Source: Synanceia verrucosa (Eukaryota > Chordata > Actinopteri > Perciformes > Synanceiidae). Taken from it: DNA of 64,000 nt. The stretch lies in NCBI GenBank assembly GCA_029721515.1, contig CM056556.1:12110098-12174097 (forward strand). Reading direction: 5' to 3'. The notes under the pieces were generated by a model that was not told where the DNA came from, ran no database searches, and saw nothing but the letters and a program-made list of their open reading frames with translations. Each line of letters opens with the position of its first letter. Positions within the stretch are counted from its first letter, which is position 1. The position numbers and the translations under genes were made by a program. Shown one piece after another: positions 40,001 through 52,300 of this stretch.

Positions 40001-43000
40001 TCTAAGTGTTGCTGGAATGCAACAGATCGAAACGCAACACAGATTTTGGTGCTTCATTTCGGTGCCACTGAATTTTTAATTACAGCCCCTTAGCTCTATT
40101 GCCAGGGCCGTCCCTCACTAAACGCAGAGCATGTGCTGTGTCTAGGGTGTCATCCTCCATGGAAGGCCACATCTTATGAGAGGGGATGCATTTGTGCATA
40201 TGTGCTATGGATGAATTCCCGAGCTACCACCACAAACAACTGCTCTTGAGATGTTTCTTTTCCTCCATGAAAATCATTTTTCAGGAACTGTATCCACATC
40301 TCCGGATTGCCCTCCAAATTACAATAACTCTCCCTATTACAGTTGCCTCTGTCGAGCAAAACGTTTCAAAATTGAAGCTCATCAAGACATTTAAGTTATT
40401 TAAATTAAATTATGTTCAATGGTTTAAGGGTTTGGGAACCTTTCAAGCACCAGCACTGTTTCAGAAGTACCGGTTTGGCACCAGTATTGGATAAAACCTT
40501 AACGATACCCAAGCCTACGTGCACATGGAGAAAATTCTATGTTTGATAATATTTCACTATTACTATATCTGCATCTGTGTGACCACATGCATGTAGGTTT
40601 ATTTGTTGTGTTCAGTGTACGTCTCACACAGTGCAAATGTTTCAGGCATTAGCACTTTGGCCACAGTTTGGCCTGTTACAATGTCTAATTTCATTGGACA
40701 ATATATTGTCCCAGAAATTATTACAACTAAAGAATATTATTGCTATTTTAAGATAAATTTATGTCACTGATATTATAATAATAATATTATAGCATAATAA
40801 TTGCAAGCAAACCCTTTCAAAGAGCAGTGGACTTTCTTAAGTATATTCAGACATTAGAAGTGGAACTGGAATGTAAAACAATATCAAAACATCCTAAATA
40901 AATAAACATAAAATTTGCACGATAACTCGGTATGGCAATTATTGTGACAGGCCTAGCCACAGTATATTGTGTACTTAAGACTATACATAGCTATATCTAC
41001 TCATACTGGATGTTATGTCATTACAGGAACCTGGTTATCTGTGCATAGTGATGGCTGTGCTACATTTCTGCTTTACTCAGTAGTGTGACCAGAAATGTTT
41101 ACTAGTTTGTGATTCAGTTTCCTTGTGTACTTATTGTTATGTCCCTTTTCCAGGGGAGCCAGAGACCTAATATGTCAACCCCACTCTTCCCACTCCCAAG
41201 AAAATCCAAGCAACAAACAATTCTCTCACTTCAGATGATTTATTGCTGAACTGACACAAAATGGGTTTCTAAATAACCAACAGTCTTAACTCAAAAGGGT
41301 GGACTCTAGCGAAACACAACCAAAAAGTCCACCACTTGTGGTTACAAAACAAACTTAAATTTCCTGACAAGAAGAACTAATAAAGAAAAGGTCAGGTTTT
41401 AACACATGGCTTCAAACAAAGGAAGAAAATGAAAAAAAAAACTTCACTAACAACTAACAAAAACAGCCTCTGGCCCCTAAATAAATAGGCACTATACGGT
41501 TCAGTGACCTGGCTGCAATGAATTTCCAAGGAGCCAGTCAGGAGACACCATCAGACTCAGATGCACAACAGTCAACACAATAAAACAATACACCACCACA
41601 ATTCTATGACCTAGGATCATAACAGTATATCTATACTCACTGTCTATTGTTATCAGTAAATATAGTAAGCAGCACTTATGCAAACACATTATGCAGCTTT
41701 CTCTGAAGGATACAGCTGTTTTTATAGCTGCTTTTCAAATTAAATAATTGTTTTCTGTGAAACAGGTGACTGGCCCTTCAAGACAATGTGTTGACAAATA
41801 AAATCCTCTTTTCTCAACCAGGAGCTGGTGAGACTTCTGCAGCAGACTCTGAGAACCTCCCAGTGTGAGAGGCAGCCATTGTGCCGTCCAGCCCTGACTC
41901 CAGATTCATCTGCACCTTCAGCCCAGACTCGAGGTTCGGCAGTAACTCATGAAGAGATCTCCCAGCTTCAGGAGAGAGATGGACAGATCCAGTCCCTGTG
42001 TGGCCACATGGAGCGCCTGGCCTTGGAGAAGGACAGTCTGCAACAAGAGCTGAAAGGCCTGAAGATTAAGGTGGGGGAGATGAACGACCAGCTGGGGATG
42101 CTGATGGAGACAATTCAGGCAAAGGATGAGGTCATCATCAAGCTGTCGCAGCAGAGCTCGGAGCAGAGCTGCAATCCAAGCGATGGTTCACCACCCGCCA
42201 ACAAAGAACGGCAAGAGGTGGACATCCTCAAGGTACAGGAGAAAACACTTAAACCAGATATATAGTCGATAGAAGTAATGCAGATTCTATAATGCTCTGT
42301 TAAGTTCTTAACCTGATTAACCAGACACATTTCTGTAATTTCAGGACAGTCTTCAAGGCTACAAATCCCAGAACAAGTTCCTGAACAAAGAGATCCTGGA
42401 GCTGACGGTGTTACGCCGAAACGCGGAGAGTAGAGAAAAGACGTTAGAAGCAAAGGTACTGTTGTGTTGTTGGTTCATGATGCATTATTCCCTTAATAGA
42501 AACGGGAAGTCTGAGTAGCTTGTAGAGGAAGTCCAGTGTTGACCTTGGCTGGTGCCCTGTAAACCTGAAAATGCCAAGTAGGAACAACGAATAAGCCGTA
42601 ATCTTGCTATGATAACAAATATACTAACTGTGCTTCTCTGTTTTCGTTGCTGCAGTGTACGGCTCTGGAGGCCAAGCTGTGTCAGGTGGAGAGTAAGTAT
42701 CTGGTGCTGCTTCAGGAAGTGAAGACCCCGGTGTGTTCGTCTTCAGAGCAGAGCCCAGCCCGAGAGGTCATCTCCAGATTATTAGAGGACGCTCTGCAGG
42801 CTGAGAGCTGGGACCAGCAAGAGCACCCCATCTTTAAACCAAATACTGTCAGGTATGGCCTGTGCCAAAAAGCCTTTAATAATATTTTTATTTCAATGCT
42901 TTGCTCCTATTGAAAGCTATGTCAAAAATATCTATTTCTTTTATTGAAACTAATAGTTGTTGTAAAAGCAACTTGAAACAATTGTACAACATTTTTCACA

Positions 43001-46000
43001 TTTATACATGATTTGCAAAGATAAATGGCTAAATATAGATATCACTAGGGGTGTCCCCGACAAAGAATTTACATAGTCGAATCTGATTCGTCCGATCCTG
43101 CCGATGATGATACATTCGACTGATAGTCGAATGTATCATCATCTTTTTTTTTTTAGAATCATTAGAATATAGGCTATAGCAGAATGTTGCAGTAATAAAA
43201 AAAACAGTAAAACAACACTTTTATTTTTTTTCCTGCACACAACTACTGAAACACAAACTGAAACGTGTCGGTGTGTCAAAGTGTCGGTAACTCTAAACAT
43301 CAAACAAATTAAGTGGCTCAAATGACCATAACCAAACCTACCTCTAACAAACGGGCTAAGGCATGTCTTTTATTTATATCTCTTAGCTCTGCAGATAAGC
43401 TCAATTTTTTTGGCAGAACAATTTCACACATTATCTGCTCAAATTAAATGAAATAGACTTAATTGCGCTGTGTTGGGTCAGAGCAACATCCATGCAAAAA
43501 CAAACAAAGAATTAAATTAGAATAGAATAAGCCTTTTAGATAAATAAAAAAATAATATAATAATAACTCAAAATATTACAATAAAACGAAATAAAAGTCA
43601 GCATGATTAGGGGTCATCAGAAGGTGCATAATAAATGCCTTAAAATTTAGAATTAAATCCGAACACAAGAAGCCAACTGATGTTGCCTCAATAACCTTCA
43701 CGATAGACCCAACTGTAATGCACTTACTATATCGGCTTTCATTTCCCTTGACTGGAAAAACCAGCTCACTAATTAGTATTTCGTTCAGTTTTGCTATTAC
43801 GCTGATGTCTGCAAGCTCAGGCATGTCCTTCAAGGCTTGTCAAAATGTGTGTAGCAGGTCTTGGGCATCCCCCTAAAAGTGTGAATAACTTTTGAAATGA
43901 CTGATTGATGATAATCTTTATTTCTTTCTGTTCCTTGATTTGGTATCAGTGAGTATGACATGTTTGGCTTTAAGACGGTCCCTGAAGAGGAGGAAGAGGA
44001 GGAGAAGCTGGTTGCCAAGGTGAGAGCTCTGGAGCTGAAATCCCTCTCCATGACTGATCAGGAGGTGTCCGTCGGGGTGAAGTGGGAGAACTATCTGACC
44101 AGCACCATGAACAGAGATCTGGTGCGTTCCCCTGAGCTCAAGGCCCTGTTTCGCTCCGGCGTGCCCCATGAGCACCGGTCACAGGTGTGGCGCTGGTGCG
44201 TCTCCTTCCATGTCAAGAAGTTTCGGGACCACTTGGCACCCGACTACTATGAGACCTTACTAAATGTGGCCCGGGATAAGCCCAACCCGGCCTCGAAGCA
44301 GATTGAGCTGGACTTGCTGCGTACTTTGCCCAACAACAAGCACTATTGCTCCCCGAGTGCAGGCGGCATCCAGAAACTCAGGAACGTCCTGATGGCTTTT
44401 TCTTGGAGAAATCCAGATATCGGCTACTGTCAGGGGCTAAACAGGTACAGGAAGGGTTCTGGTTTCTCTCCTTCTTCTTCTTTCTCGTTCAACACTTTGT
44501 AACCATTGTATTTCCTTCAGGCTTGCAGCCATTGCCTTGCTCTATCTGGACCAAGAGGACGCCTTCTGGAGCCTTATAGCCATCGTGGAGGTCTTCATGC
44601 CAAGAGACTATTACACCAAGACTCTGCTTGGCTCGCAGGTAAACAAGCTCAAAGTTTGTATTCCAGCATTGGAAGACACAGGGACAAATGAACATGTGAC
44701 CCTATGTCAGTGATGTCATGATCATGTGTCTCATGTCACAGTCGTGTTGTTTTTGGTGCCCTGTTTGAAGATGCTCTGCTCAGCATATTCATTGTTTATT
44801 ATTTATTGCCACAAAATAAAGGACCATTCTGGAGTCAAAAAAGCCAGCTCTTCTTTGGGTGCTGAGCCAAAAGAGTCTGCTCTCTAAAAAGAGCTGAACT
44901 TCCCATCACTGCAAGTCTGCATCTGCGCAGAGCGACACAGCCTCTAGGAAACTTAAACACTGCGAAATAATAACGGGACTTAACATTATAATGCTGTTTC
45001 GTTTCATCTTTTGTTCAACAAAAATGAAGAGGCATTTTAGCACAGTTTTTTATTTTGTAAACCACATTTAGTCTCGTTTTTATTCCTAAACAGTATTGCA
45101 TTATATACTTAATTATAGTTATCGTCACACAACCACCATTTACGTTGGGTCCCTTCTTGTTTTCGTCACGTCATAAAGGCTCATTGGCAACGATATTTCG
45201 TAATAGTTTTTGAAAACAAAACTAGTCATCAGCAGTGTTTCCTTTGTTTTTCTCTGCCGGATGTGACCCTCCTGCTGTAAACAATATTTGTGTTAGTGAT
45301 AAATACTGTAAATAAATGTTGGTTGTGTCTCTGCAGGTTGACCAGCGTGTGTTCAAGGACCTGATGAGTGAGAAGCTCCCTCGGCTTCATGCCCACTTTG
45401 AGCAGTACAAGGTTGACTTCTCCCTGATCACCTTCAACTGGTTCCTGGTGGTGTTTGTGGACAGTGTGGTGAGCGACATCCTCTTCAAGATCTGGGACGC
45501 CTTTCTATATGAAGGTCCAAAGGTGAGAGGCTGAAGAGAAGGTCAAAGATATGATCCTGTAACTTCATGCAGCCAGACTTCCGTCTGGACATGCCTACAG
45601 AAGCCTATAAATCAACTCTCAGCAAGCTCATGAGCCAGTTTATTGGCTCTAGAAGAGATTTTGAGCCTGTTTTAGCCTGACAAAACAATTAAAGCTGCGG
45701 TAACAGATTTTTGGCCACTTTGAGGCAGCAGAAAGCCGTAAAACTAAACTATTAGTTTTACTAACTACTAACTACTAACTAAACTACACTATTCTGTGTC
45801 CATCACTTTTTTTTCACCCCAGAGTTTAGTGATAATTCAACCACTTTCACATACAGTCATGTGGTTCATACTGAAATATTGATTATAGTCACTTAATGTA
45901 GACCTTATGAAGTCTGGTGAGAATCACAATTTTATTCAGCTGTTAACCGCATGAACGAGACAGTAAGGACTGCACTATGCTGTTCAGACATTCCTTCCAA

Positions 46001-46665
46001 CAGAAATAAATACTGCCTCTATTCTTCAAAGGTGGCTTTCCGTGTCATAGGGATGACATGACATGTTATCGTATTCGGAAACACATGGAAAGTCGTGACG
46101 TAGATTTCACAGCTTTGATCATTTTTCTCCACAGATCATATTTCGCTTCGCCCTCGCTCTCTTCAAGTACAAAGAAGAGGAGTTTTTGAAGTTGCAGGAT
46201 TCCACGGCCATCTTTAAATACCTTAGATACTTCACACGCACAATCCTAGATTCAAGGTACAGCAACTGCAGTTTGTTTTGGTGTTTCTGAGGACAGTGTG
46301 TCTGCAGTAAAGAGCAAGATAATTAAGTAATATACTGTTTGAGGCTGATTGGTAAGGAATACACAGTGACCTAAAACAAATATAGAACAGGGACAACAGC
46401 ATGTCAGATCTGCACAGTGCATGCAGAAGAATAGAAAACCATATCAGACAGTTTATTCTTTTTTTCCAGGAAGCTGATGAACATCGCTTTTGTGGACATG
46501 AACCCATTCCCCATGCGGCAAATCCAGAATCGACGTTCCTTCCACCTGGAGAAAGTCCGTCTTGAGCTGACCGAGCTGGAGGCGATCAGACAGACGTTCC
46601 TCAGGGAGAGAGAGACTAGTCAGGACAGAAGGAGCTTCGTCAGTGATGATGAGGAGGACAACTGA
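34081..46665 (+). CDS. tbc1d2b: TBC1 domain family member 2B (Rab GTPase-activating protein)
   Basis: Thirteen exons join in phase: 34081-34422, 35045-35195, 37600-37774, 39057-39211, 39385-39638, 41822-42232, 42345-42455, 42656-42852, 43950-44444, 44521-44638, 45337-45522, 46135-46256, 46470-46665. They give 970 residues (human about 963). Domain order: PH domain (about 37-140; LCGYLNKLSGKGPLRGYKPR), a linker, coiled coils (about 330-560; LQSQQEELSRMQQEEAKL, MNDQLGMLMETIQAKDEVII), and a C-terminal TBC domain. Both catalytic fingers are present: Arg723 in IELDLLRT and Gln760 in GYCQGLN, so Rab-GAP activity is expected. The acidic end is DDEEDN. TBC1D2-family proteins act on endosomal Rabs. 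Start chosen as the first in-frame ATG, just before the PH domain. A TG repeat abuts the exon 2 acceptor. Confidence 0.95.
35012..35038. repeat. (TG)n at tbc1d2b exon 2 acceptor
   Basis: About 13 TG units followed by TTTCCAG, the acceptor of exon 2 at 35045. The repeat replaces most of the normal pyrimidine tract. Confidence 0.85.
36064..36402. repeat. foldback MITE-like repeat in tbc1d2b intron 2
   Basis: The left end GCCGCCAAGGAGGTTATGTT and the right end AACATAACCTCCTTGGTGG are inverted complements. The whole element folds back on itself: TTGGTGGT at about 36209 faces ACCACCAAAAATTAATCAG at about 36232. A (GTTT)n run lies in the left arm. A related copy is at 63401-63782. Confidence 0.75.
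38373..38821. mobile_element. Tc1-like MITE in tbc1d2b intron 3
   Basis: Ends begin CAGCTCTGGAAAAAAAATAA (left) and, inverted, CAGCTCTAGAAAAACAATTA (right). These resemble a common fish Tc1-type terminal repeat. At 449 bp it is too short for a transposase. The right end is followed by TA; on the left the expected TA reads TG. Confidence 0.6.
43046..43875. mobile_element. possible hAT-like element in tbc1d2b intron 8
   Basis: The left edge TAGGGGTGTCCCCGAC and the inverted right edge TAGGGGGATGCCCAAGAC are imperfect inverted repeats, and repeated TAGTCGAAT words follow the left end. No 8-bp target duplication was found, and no intact transposase frame is present. Boundaries are tentative. Confidence 0.4.
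43103..43143. repeat. perfect 19-bp hairpin
   Basis: GATGATGATACATTCGACT at 43103-43121 is exactly inverted at 43125-43143, with a three-base loop GAT. It lies within the possible hAT-like element and may be part of its subterminal structure. Confidence 0.85.
44780..44925. repeat. possible hAT-type repeat remnant
   Basis: The phrase AAAGAGCTGAACTTCCCATC near 44890 resembles a common fish hAT terminal sequence, with a partly mirrored GCCAGCTCTTCTTTGG upstream. No target duplication was found. Confidence 0.3.
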
Positions 46666-48444
46666 TCTGAGGATAACTTGTTGCTGAAGTATCTCCTTCC
46701 AGTTGCAAAGGGATTTTTTTTCTGAAACAAGTTAGTCTCTGAATCAGACTCAGACCATTCAACTTGCTATTACTGTCGAGTGAAATCAAAACAGCAAAAC
46801 AGGCTGAATTTGGTTTTTATCAGTATTCCTGCCATTTATTTTTTGTAAATGCTTTATTTGTTGCCTCTTCTGCGTTTATGTGACAGCCAAAACAACATGC
46901 CTTATCAACAGCCTTCAATGCCAGCTCCACTCTTGCATCCAATCAGTATTTCTTAAAAAAAACAACATGGCTATGGTCTTTTTGGCGATTTTATGCCCGT
47001 TGAAGGAATGACTGTATTTTTTACTTGTTTGAATTTTTGTTTTCTCTGCTTCCAGTTCCTTGTCCCAGTAAGATGTCTTAAATCTTATATATATATAATT
47101 TTTTTCCCCACAATGCCACTGATGTATTTTGTGTTTGATCTCTGTGTCTCCTGATGCACTTCAATCACTTTTGCTGAGATAATTTTTTTGCTGAAACTTA
47201 AACTTTAAGTATTGGAGCCTTCTGATCACAGTGACGTTCCATATCATTCCAAGCGTCCCATGTTTTATGTCTCATTATCACTTGTACAAATACCCTCTGG
47301 TACTTCATCAGTTGGGGTCATTAAGTGTTTAAAGGATTTCATTTCCCCTGACTAAAATTTCCCGTTTCAAAAGATGCACAGCACATGCATAAAGCTGGAA
47401 TTACATATCTGATGTATTTGCAATGATTATCCTCAGTGTGGCAGTATAACCTTTGTCTTCTCAGTCGTTCACATGGCCTCGTTGAGAGTTTATTACACCG
47501 TACTGATGAAATGGCTGTGAAGTCAACAGGATGATTTGTAATCTATGAGGGAATTGAAGATTTGTAGACGTGTAAAAACATATCTCTGTTTCCCACATCC
47601 AGGTACTTACAGAAAACAGAATAATCTTTAGCACTGTGACCATTATTCTCTATTACACCTGATTCTGTTACTTTAGATTCTGCTGTTAAACAGACCAGGA
47701 TGGAAAACTTTACATGCTTGTTAGAAAGAAACTGTGTTGGTTAATTAACAGTGTAAAAGTGATGTTTCAATGGACTTTTTCTTACTTAGCCCCTTCTTGT
47801 ATGCTGATATATTGTTTACAGTTTATTATAACTTTTAATTTCCTTTATTTTTATGTAACTTTAAGCTGTTGGCTGTTTTCTCTTTGCTGTTAGTTGTCAG
47901 TAATCTCACATTGTTGTCGGATACAGCACCATGCTTAACCTTTTTCTTGGACCACTTGGAACTTCTGAACAAATGGAACAGTTGTGTTTGTTTTGATGAT
48001 GGAAGTAGAGATTTAATTTGTTTGTCTTTGGGAGCAGGTCTCTCTGGAGATTCAACTTTGATTAGTTTAACTTGAGAAGCTGTCTTAGGTCCACTCATTT
48101 TGTCAAAGGGCTCATCTATTTCATAATACATCTATTCTAAGACTAGTTTACATGCTTTTTTATCAGTTTAATTTTCACATGGAATAAGCTACACTTATCA
48201 CCTACTTTTTCCATTTTCTCTTTCTTTCTTTTGCTTTTCCCAGCAATGTATTGCACACGTGTAATGACAAGATGACTGCAGAATATTATAGGGCACTTCC
48301 TTTTTTGTATGTAAATCTATCATGTCTTATTCATTGTTAATCTGTATCATTTAATGATGGAAAGTGCCAAGCTTTTATGCTACAGAATTAAGTATATGCC
48401 ACAGTATGGTTTTGTAAGACCAGTTAAAAGACAAATTCAATAAA
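46666..48444 (+). terminator. tbc1d2b: tbc1d2b 3' UTR and polyadenylation signal
   Basis: After the tbc1d2b stop there is about 1.8 kb of AT-rich sequence without an exon on the + strand. It ends in AATAAA at 48439-48444. A minus-strand open frame of 98 codons (47835-48131) lies inside it and is discussed as a finding. Confidence 0.55.
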
Positions 48445-48599
48445 GAATGGCTGACTGAGTGTGGCCTCACTCATCTGCAGATGTTCATAAGAAATAAAAA
48501 AAAATCTGTTTTCTGTAGCCTCAGTTCCTTAAATGCATGTTCAAAATAAACAGACATGTTTATTGTCTCTCTTATGCATGCAGTTTCATAATAGAGCCA

Positions 48600-48776
48600 T
48601 CAGGGGGAGGGACTTGTGCAGACACAAAAGCCTGATGGTGAAGCCATAAGTGACAGAAAACAACAGAGCCGCTGAAGGAGCAGTTTTGAGTCTGAACTGC
48701 AGTCATGAGGACAACAGACCAGCTGTAGGAACCAATGCAAGGTGTTCATCAGCTCTGACAGTAGCTACAACATAAG
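48600..48776 (+). other. dapk2: probable dapk2 first (untranslated) exon
   Basis: Moderately GC-rich sequence ends in CAACATAAG followed by the donor GTGAGC at 48777. The next acceptor, TTACAG, is at about 49178-49183, ahead of the exon that carries the start codon. The 5' edge is a guess. Confidence 0.4.
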
Positions 48777-49396
48777 GTGAGCCACTTCAAGTGTGACATG
48801 AAACTTCTCAGATAAGTCTAGTTTTTTATCTTTAGATGTGTGTATGTGTCTCATAGTGTACAATCATCTGTTTTAAAGTCTAATTCATAGCAGGAAACTG
48901 TGTTAATCTCAACAGTTACAAAGCATATGTTGCTGCCAATGCCAGCCTGTTTACCAGACATCATGTTTCACAATAGGGGAGAATTTCACATATCCTGTCC
49001 TAATTACCAAAAATGCTCCTTTCAGTTAATTTGTAATCCTGTTATAATAACAAGAACCAACCACTGTTATGCTGCCCAGGTTGGCACAGCTGTCTGAGTT
49101 GTGCTTGTTCATTTTGTAAAGCCAATAATCAGTGTGAAAGACAGACTAAGTGTACTGGTTTATTTCCTTTGCTGGTCTTACAGTATTTAGGCTTTCTCAA
49201 CAGCCAGGTGAAAGTAGGTACAACTCTGATGGAATGCTATAGAACAAGCTGGAACATGTGAACATTTTCATCACTCCAGTCAGAAATCACCAGGAACACT
49301 TATTTGAATCAGCAGGGTTGGACTTGTGGAGAAACGGACGAAGACAGCTGGATAGACGGGCTTTAGTGGTGCACATCAAGGAAATAAACTACATCA

Positions 49397-52300
49397 ATGA
49401 AGACACCTGGTATGGCGGTTTTTAAGCAACAGCATGTGGATGATTTCTATGAAATTGGAGAACAACTAGGAAGGTGAGTTCAAAGCTGTATAGCATGAAA
49501 AATTTAATTCCATAACACAGAAAATGATCCTCCTCATGTTGTATAACAGTGTGATTCAGTTCCCCCCTGCATGTCCTTGACCCAGTGGTCCTCATGTCTG
49601 TAGTAGGTATGCAAACAGCTGGCCTGTCAAAGCTTGAGATGGGGAGTGTCGCTGTGTAGGAGTAGGTGGACGTTTACAGCGAGAGATAAAGGTCCAGTAG
49701 TGAAGTCACTGTAAGAAAACAAGCTTGGTGTGGACAAGAGCAGGAAAGAGATAAAATTTGATTTATTGCCTTTACAAGAGCTGGATCTGGGAGGTGGATC
49801 AATGTGTTGACAAGGAGTGTGAATGGAGGAAACTGTGTGCCACGGGGAAATGGATTAAAGGAAGTTGGCTGGTTGGTTGGTTGTTTGAGGAAGCTATAAA
49901 TCCATTTTGTATGGATGGGTGTCTTTGGCATGTGCACGTCACGCTAACAGACAGAGATGGTGTGAAAAGAAAGTGACCTGATCTCTGACCTTTCACTGCA
50001 AGGCAAAATATACACTGTGTTGCTGTGTCGGCTGGTCATTTACTGCACATCTTCTTTGACACACCCAGAGTGTTGAAATGGGTGCTCCAGCTGCATTGAT
50101 ATACACTTTCATTGTTTTGCATTGAAATTGCTGATATAGTTGCCTTAAAACATTACATCTGCAAATAAAAAAAATAATATTATTGGGATAAATAGGTAGT
50201 TTGCTTAAATGATAATGGAAGCAATTTTCAAATACCCTTAATAAGTTGCAACTAATGCTTTATTAATTGTAAATACATCATATAGGCTACTAATGCGAAC
50301 ATTAGTCTTTATCAAATTATTGTGATTTATAAATTACAATATTTCTATTTATAAGAGATAAATGGACCATGCTTGCAACAGCCAGTAAAAAGGTTACTGA
50401 ATGATTTCTTAAAATTTCAACATATAAATCCGTTCATCAAAAGTTTTTTGAAAGTTTTTTTCTAGAATGTTTCCAAAGGGTTTATAAACTTGTAGGATGG
50501 TAATACTGGTAAATGAAAAAACTGAGAGCATCACTGAGTTGTGGTTGTGCTGGAAACTTGATGCTTGATTAGACGACACAGCTGAGTTTTGTACAACACA
50601 ATGGTCTGGGAAGCAGAACGTTAAAGTGGTTAAAAGCCACAGATGACTGCAACTGAAAACAAGAAGAGCTTTTTCAGTCACAGAAATTTTCTCACAGTTC
50701 AGCAGCTGGATTTCTTTGTTAGCTCACATTTCTTCTGTCTTGTTGCAAGAACTTTGCAGTGAGTATTGGAGGATTGTAGCCCACTCCGCCCATAGTTTGC
50801 AATAGCCTCATGGGTTCAGAGCTCGCTATCATACTCCACAATGGAACTGTTACTCAATCGTCCTCTTGAGAGGGTGTTTCAGTTTTATGAGGGGGGACAA
50901 AAACTGATCTGTGTGGAGTATTTAAGACGTTCTGTGCTGCTGAACTGTTGAGCCACAGGAAAGTCGATTCATCATGCTGTCCACCTACTGACAGAGTTTA
51001 ATGTCAGGGCCCCACACAGTTGTACTTAGTGTTTCTTTCCACTACTGACACATGTTTTTTTTTTTGTAAACCTCTAAAACAACCTCATGAGGCATTTACT
51101 GGCCTGTCTTAAAATCTGAGTGTTGACAATGGTGGTGACATACAGCAGGAAGTGTCACAGTATGAACCCACAGCTGCTACCATCCCAACCCCCAACCCAT
51201 GTCCATGTTTGGTCATAACGCCCGAGAACTTTTATACATGTCTGAGATGCTGAACATCATCTTTGTTAGTCATCATCAAACAACGGCAAAAATTCACAGG
51301 ATGCAAAGCATCGGATGGGAAGTGCTATTGTCTGTGCATGTCTGAACAAAAACAAAAGGCTTGTATGCTTCCTCCCAACTTTGTATGTCTGTAAATATTG
51401 CACTCTCATCCTCACCAGGTTTCTCATTGGTTACTATAGAAAGTCTGTGGTGTTTTTAGCCAAACTAGTGTAATAACATGCTGAACATCATCATCATCAT
51501 GGTAGCATGCTAAAGTTATTTTTGAGTTGAAAGCACCACTGCCCCTTTGTAGAGTCTCACAGAGCTGTTGGGCTTTTATTGTGGAATTCCTGAAATGTTG
51601 AATTCCAAATAAATGCAAGTAAATGTATACTGTATATATAAGAAATAGAAATACAAGCCACATTATTGCAGAAGGAAATGACTTAGAGAAAAGTTTTTTG
51701 CAGAAGTTGGTTGTCTTTAGGGAGGATGCAGGCAGGGCGGTGATGCTCACTGAAGGCTGCAACCTTCAGATGTGTTGTAGTATAAAGAGCTGACAGTCAT
51801 GAGGCAGACAGGTGCTGTTGATGAACACAGCAAAGTGATAGAGTTTCTCCAAAGGGATTTACTGTACATGATGTATCTTTAGCACGGACAGTAGGCATGC
51901 ATGAACAAGGAACAGGACAAGAATTCAGCGCTGAGAAACAGACCTGCTGCTGAGTGGGTGAAAAATGTGTTAATTCAGTGCCTGATGGAGGGAACTCCTT
52001 GTTGACCTCTTCGATGGTTCTGGAGTTCCCGTTTTGACACAGAGGTCGCCTTGTTACTGTCAGCAGACTCTCATACAGCCCTGCTGGCACACATACATTG
52101 TTGACATTTAGAGAATACTATGTATGATCATAGCTGGTAAAGGGTTTTAAGCTTTTTATGAAATGTGTTTTTATGATAAAACAGCAGAAATTACATTTCC
52201 TGCAATGATGAGTCATGTTTTAGACCTTTGGACTGCTTCTCCTTCACACTGCAGAGCGGTGGTTAGGGACAGGGCTTGGTCAGTTATGAATCTGGGTGTC

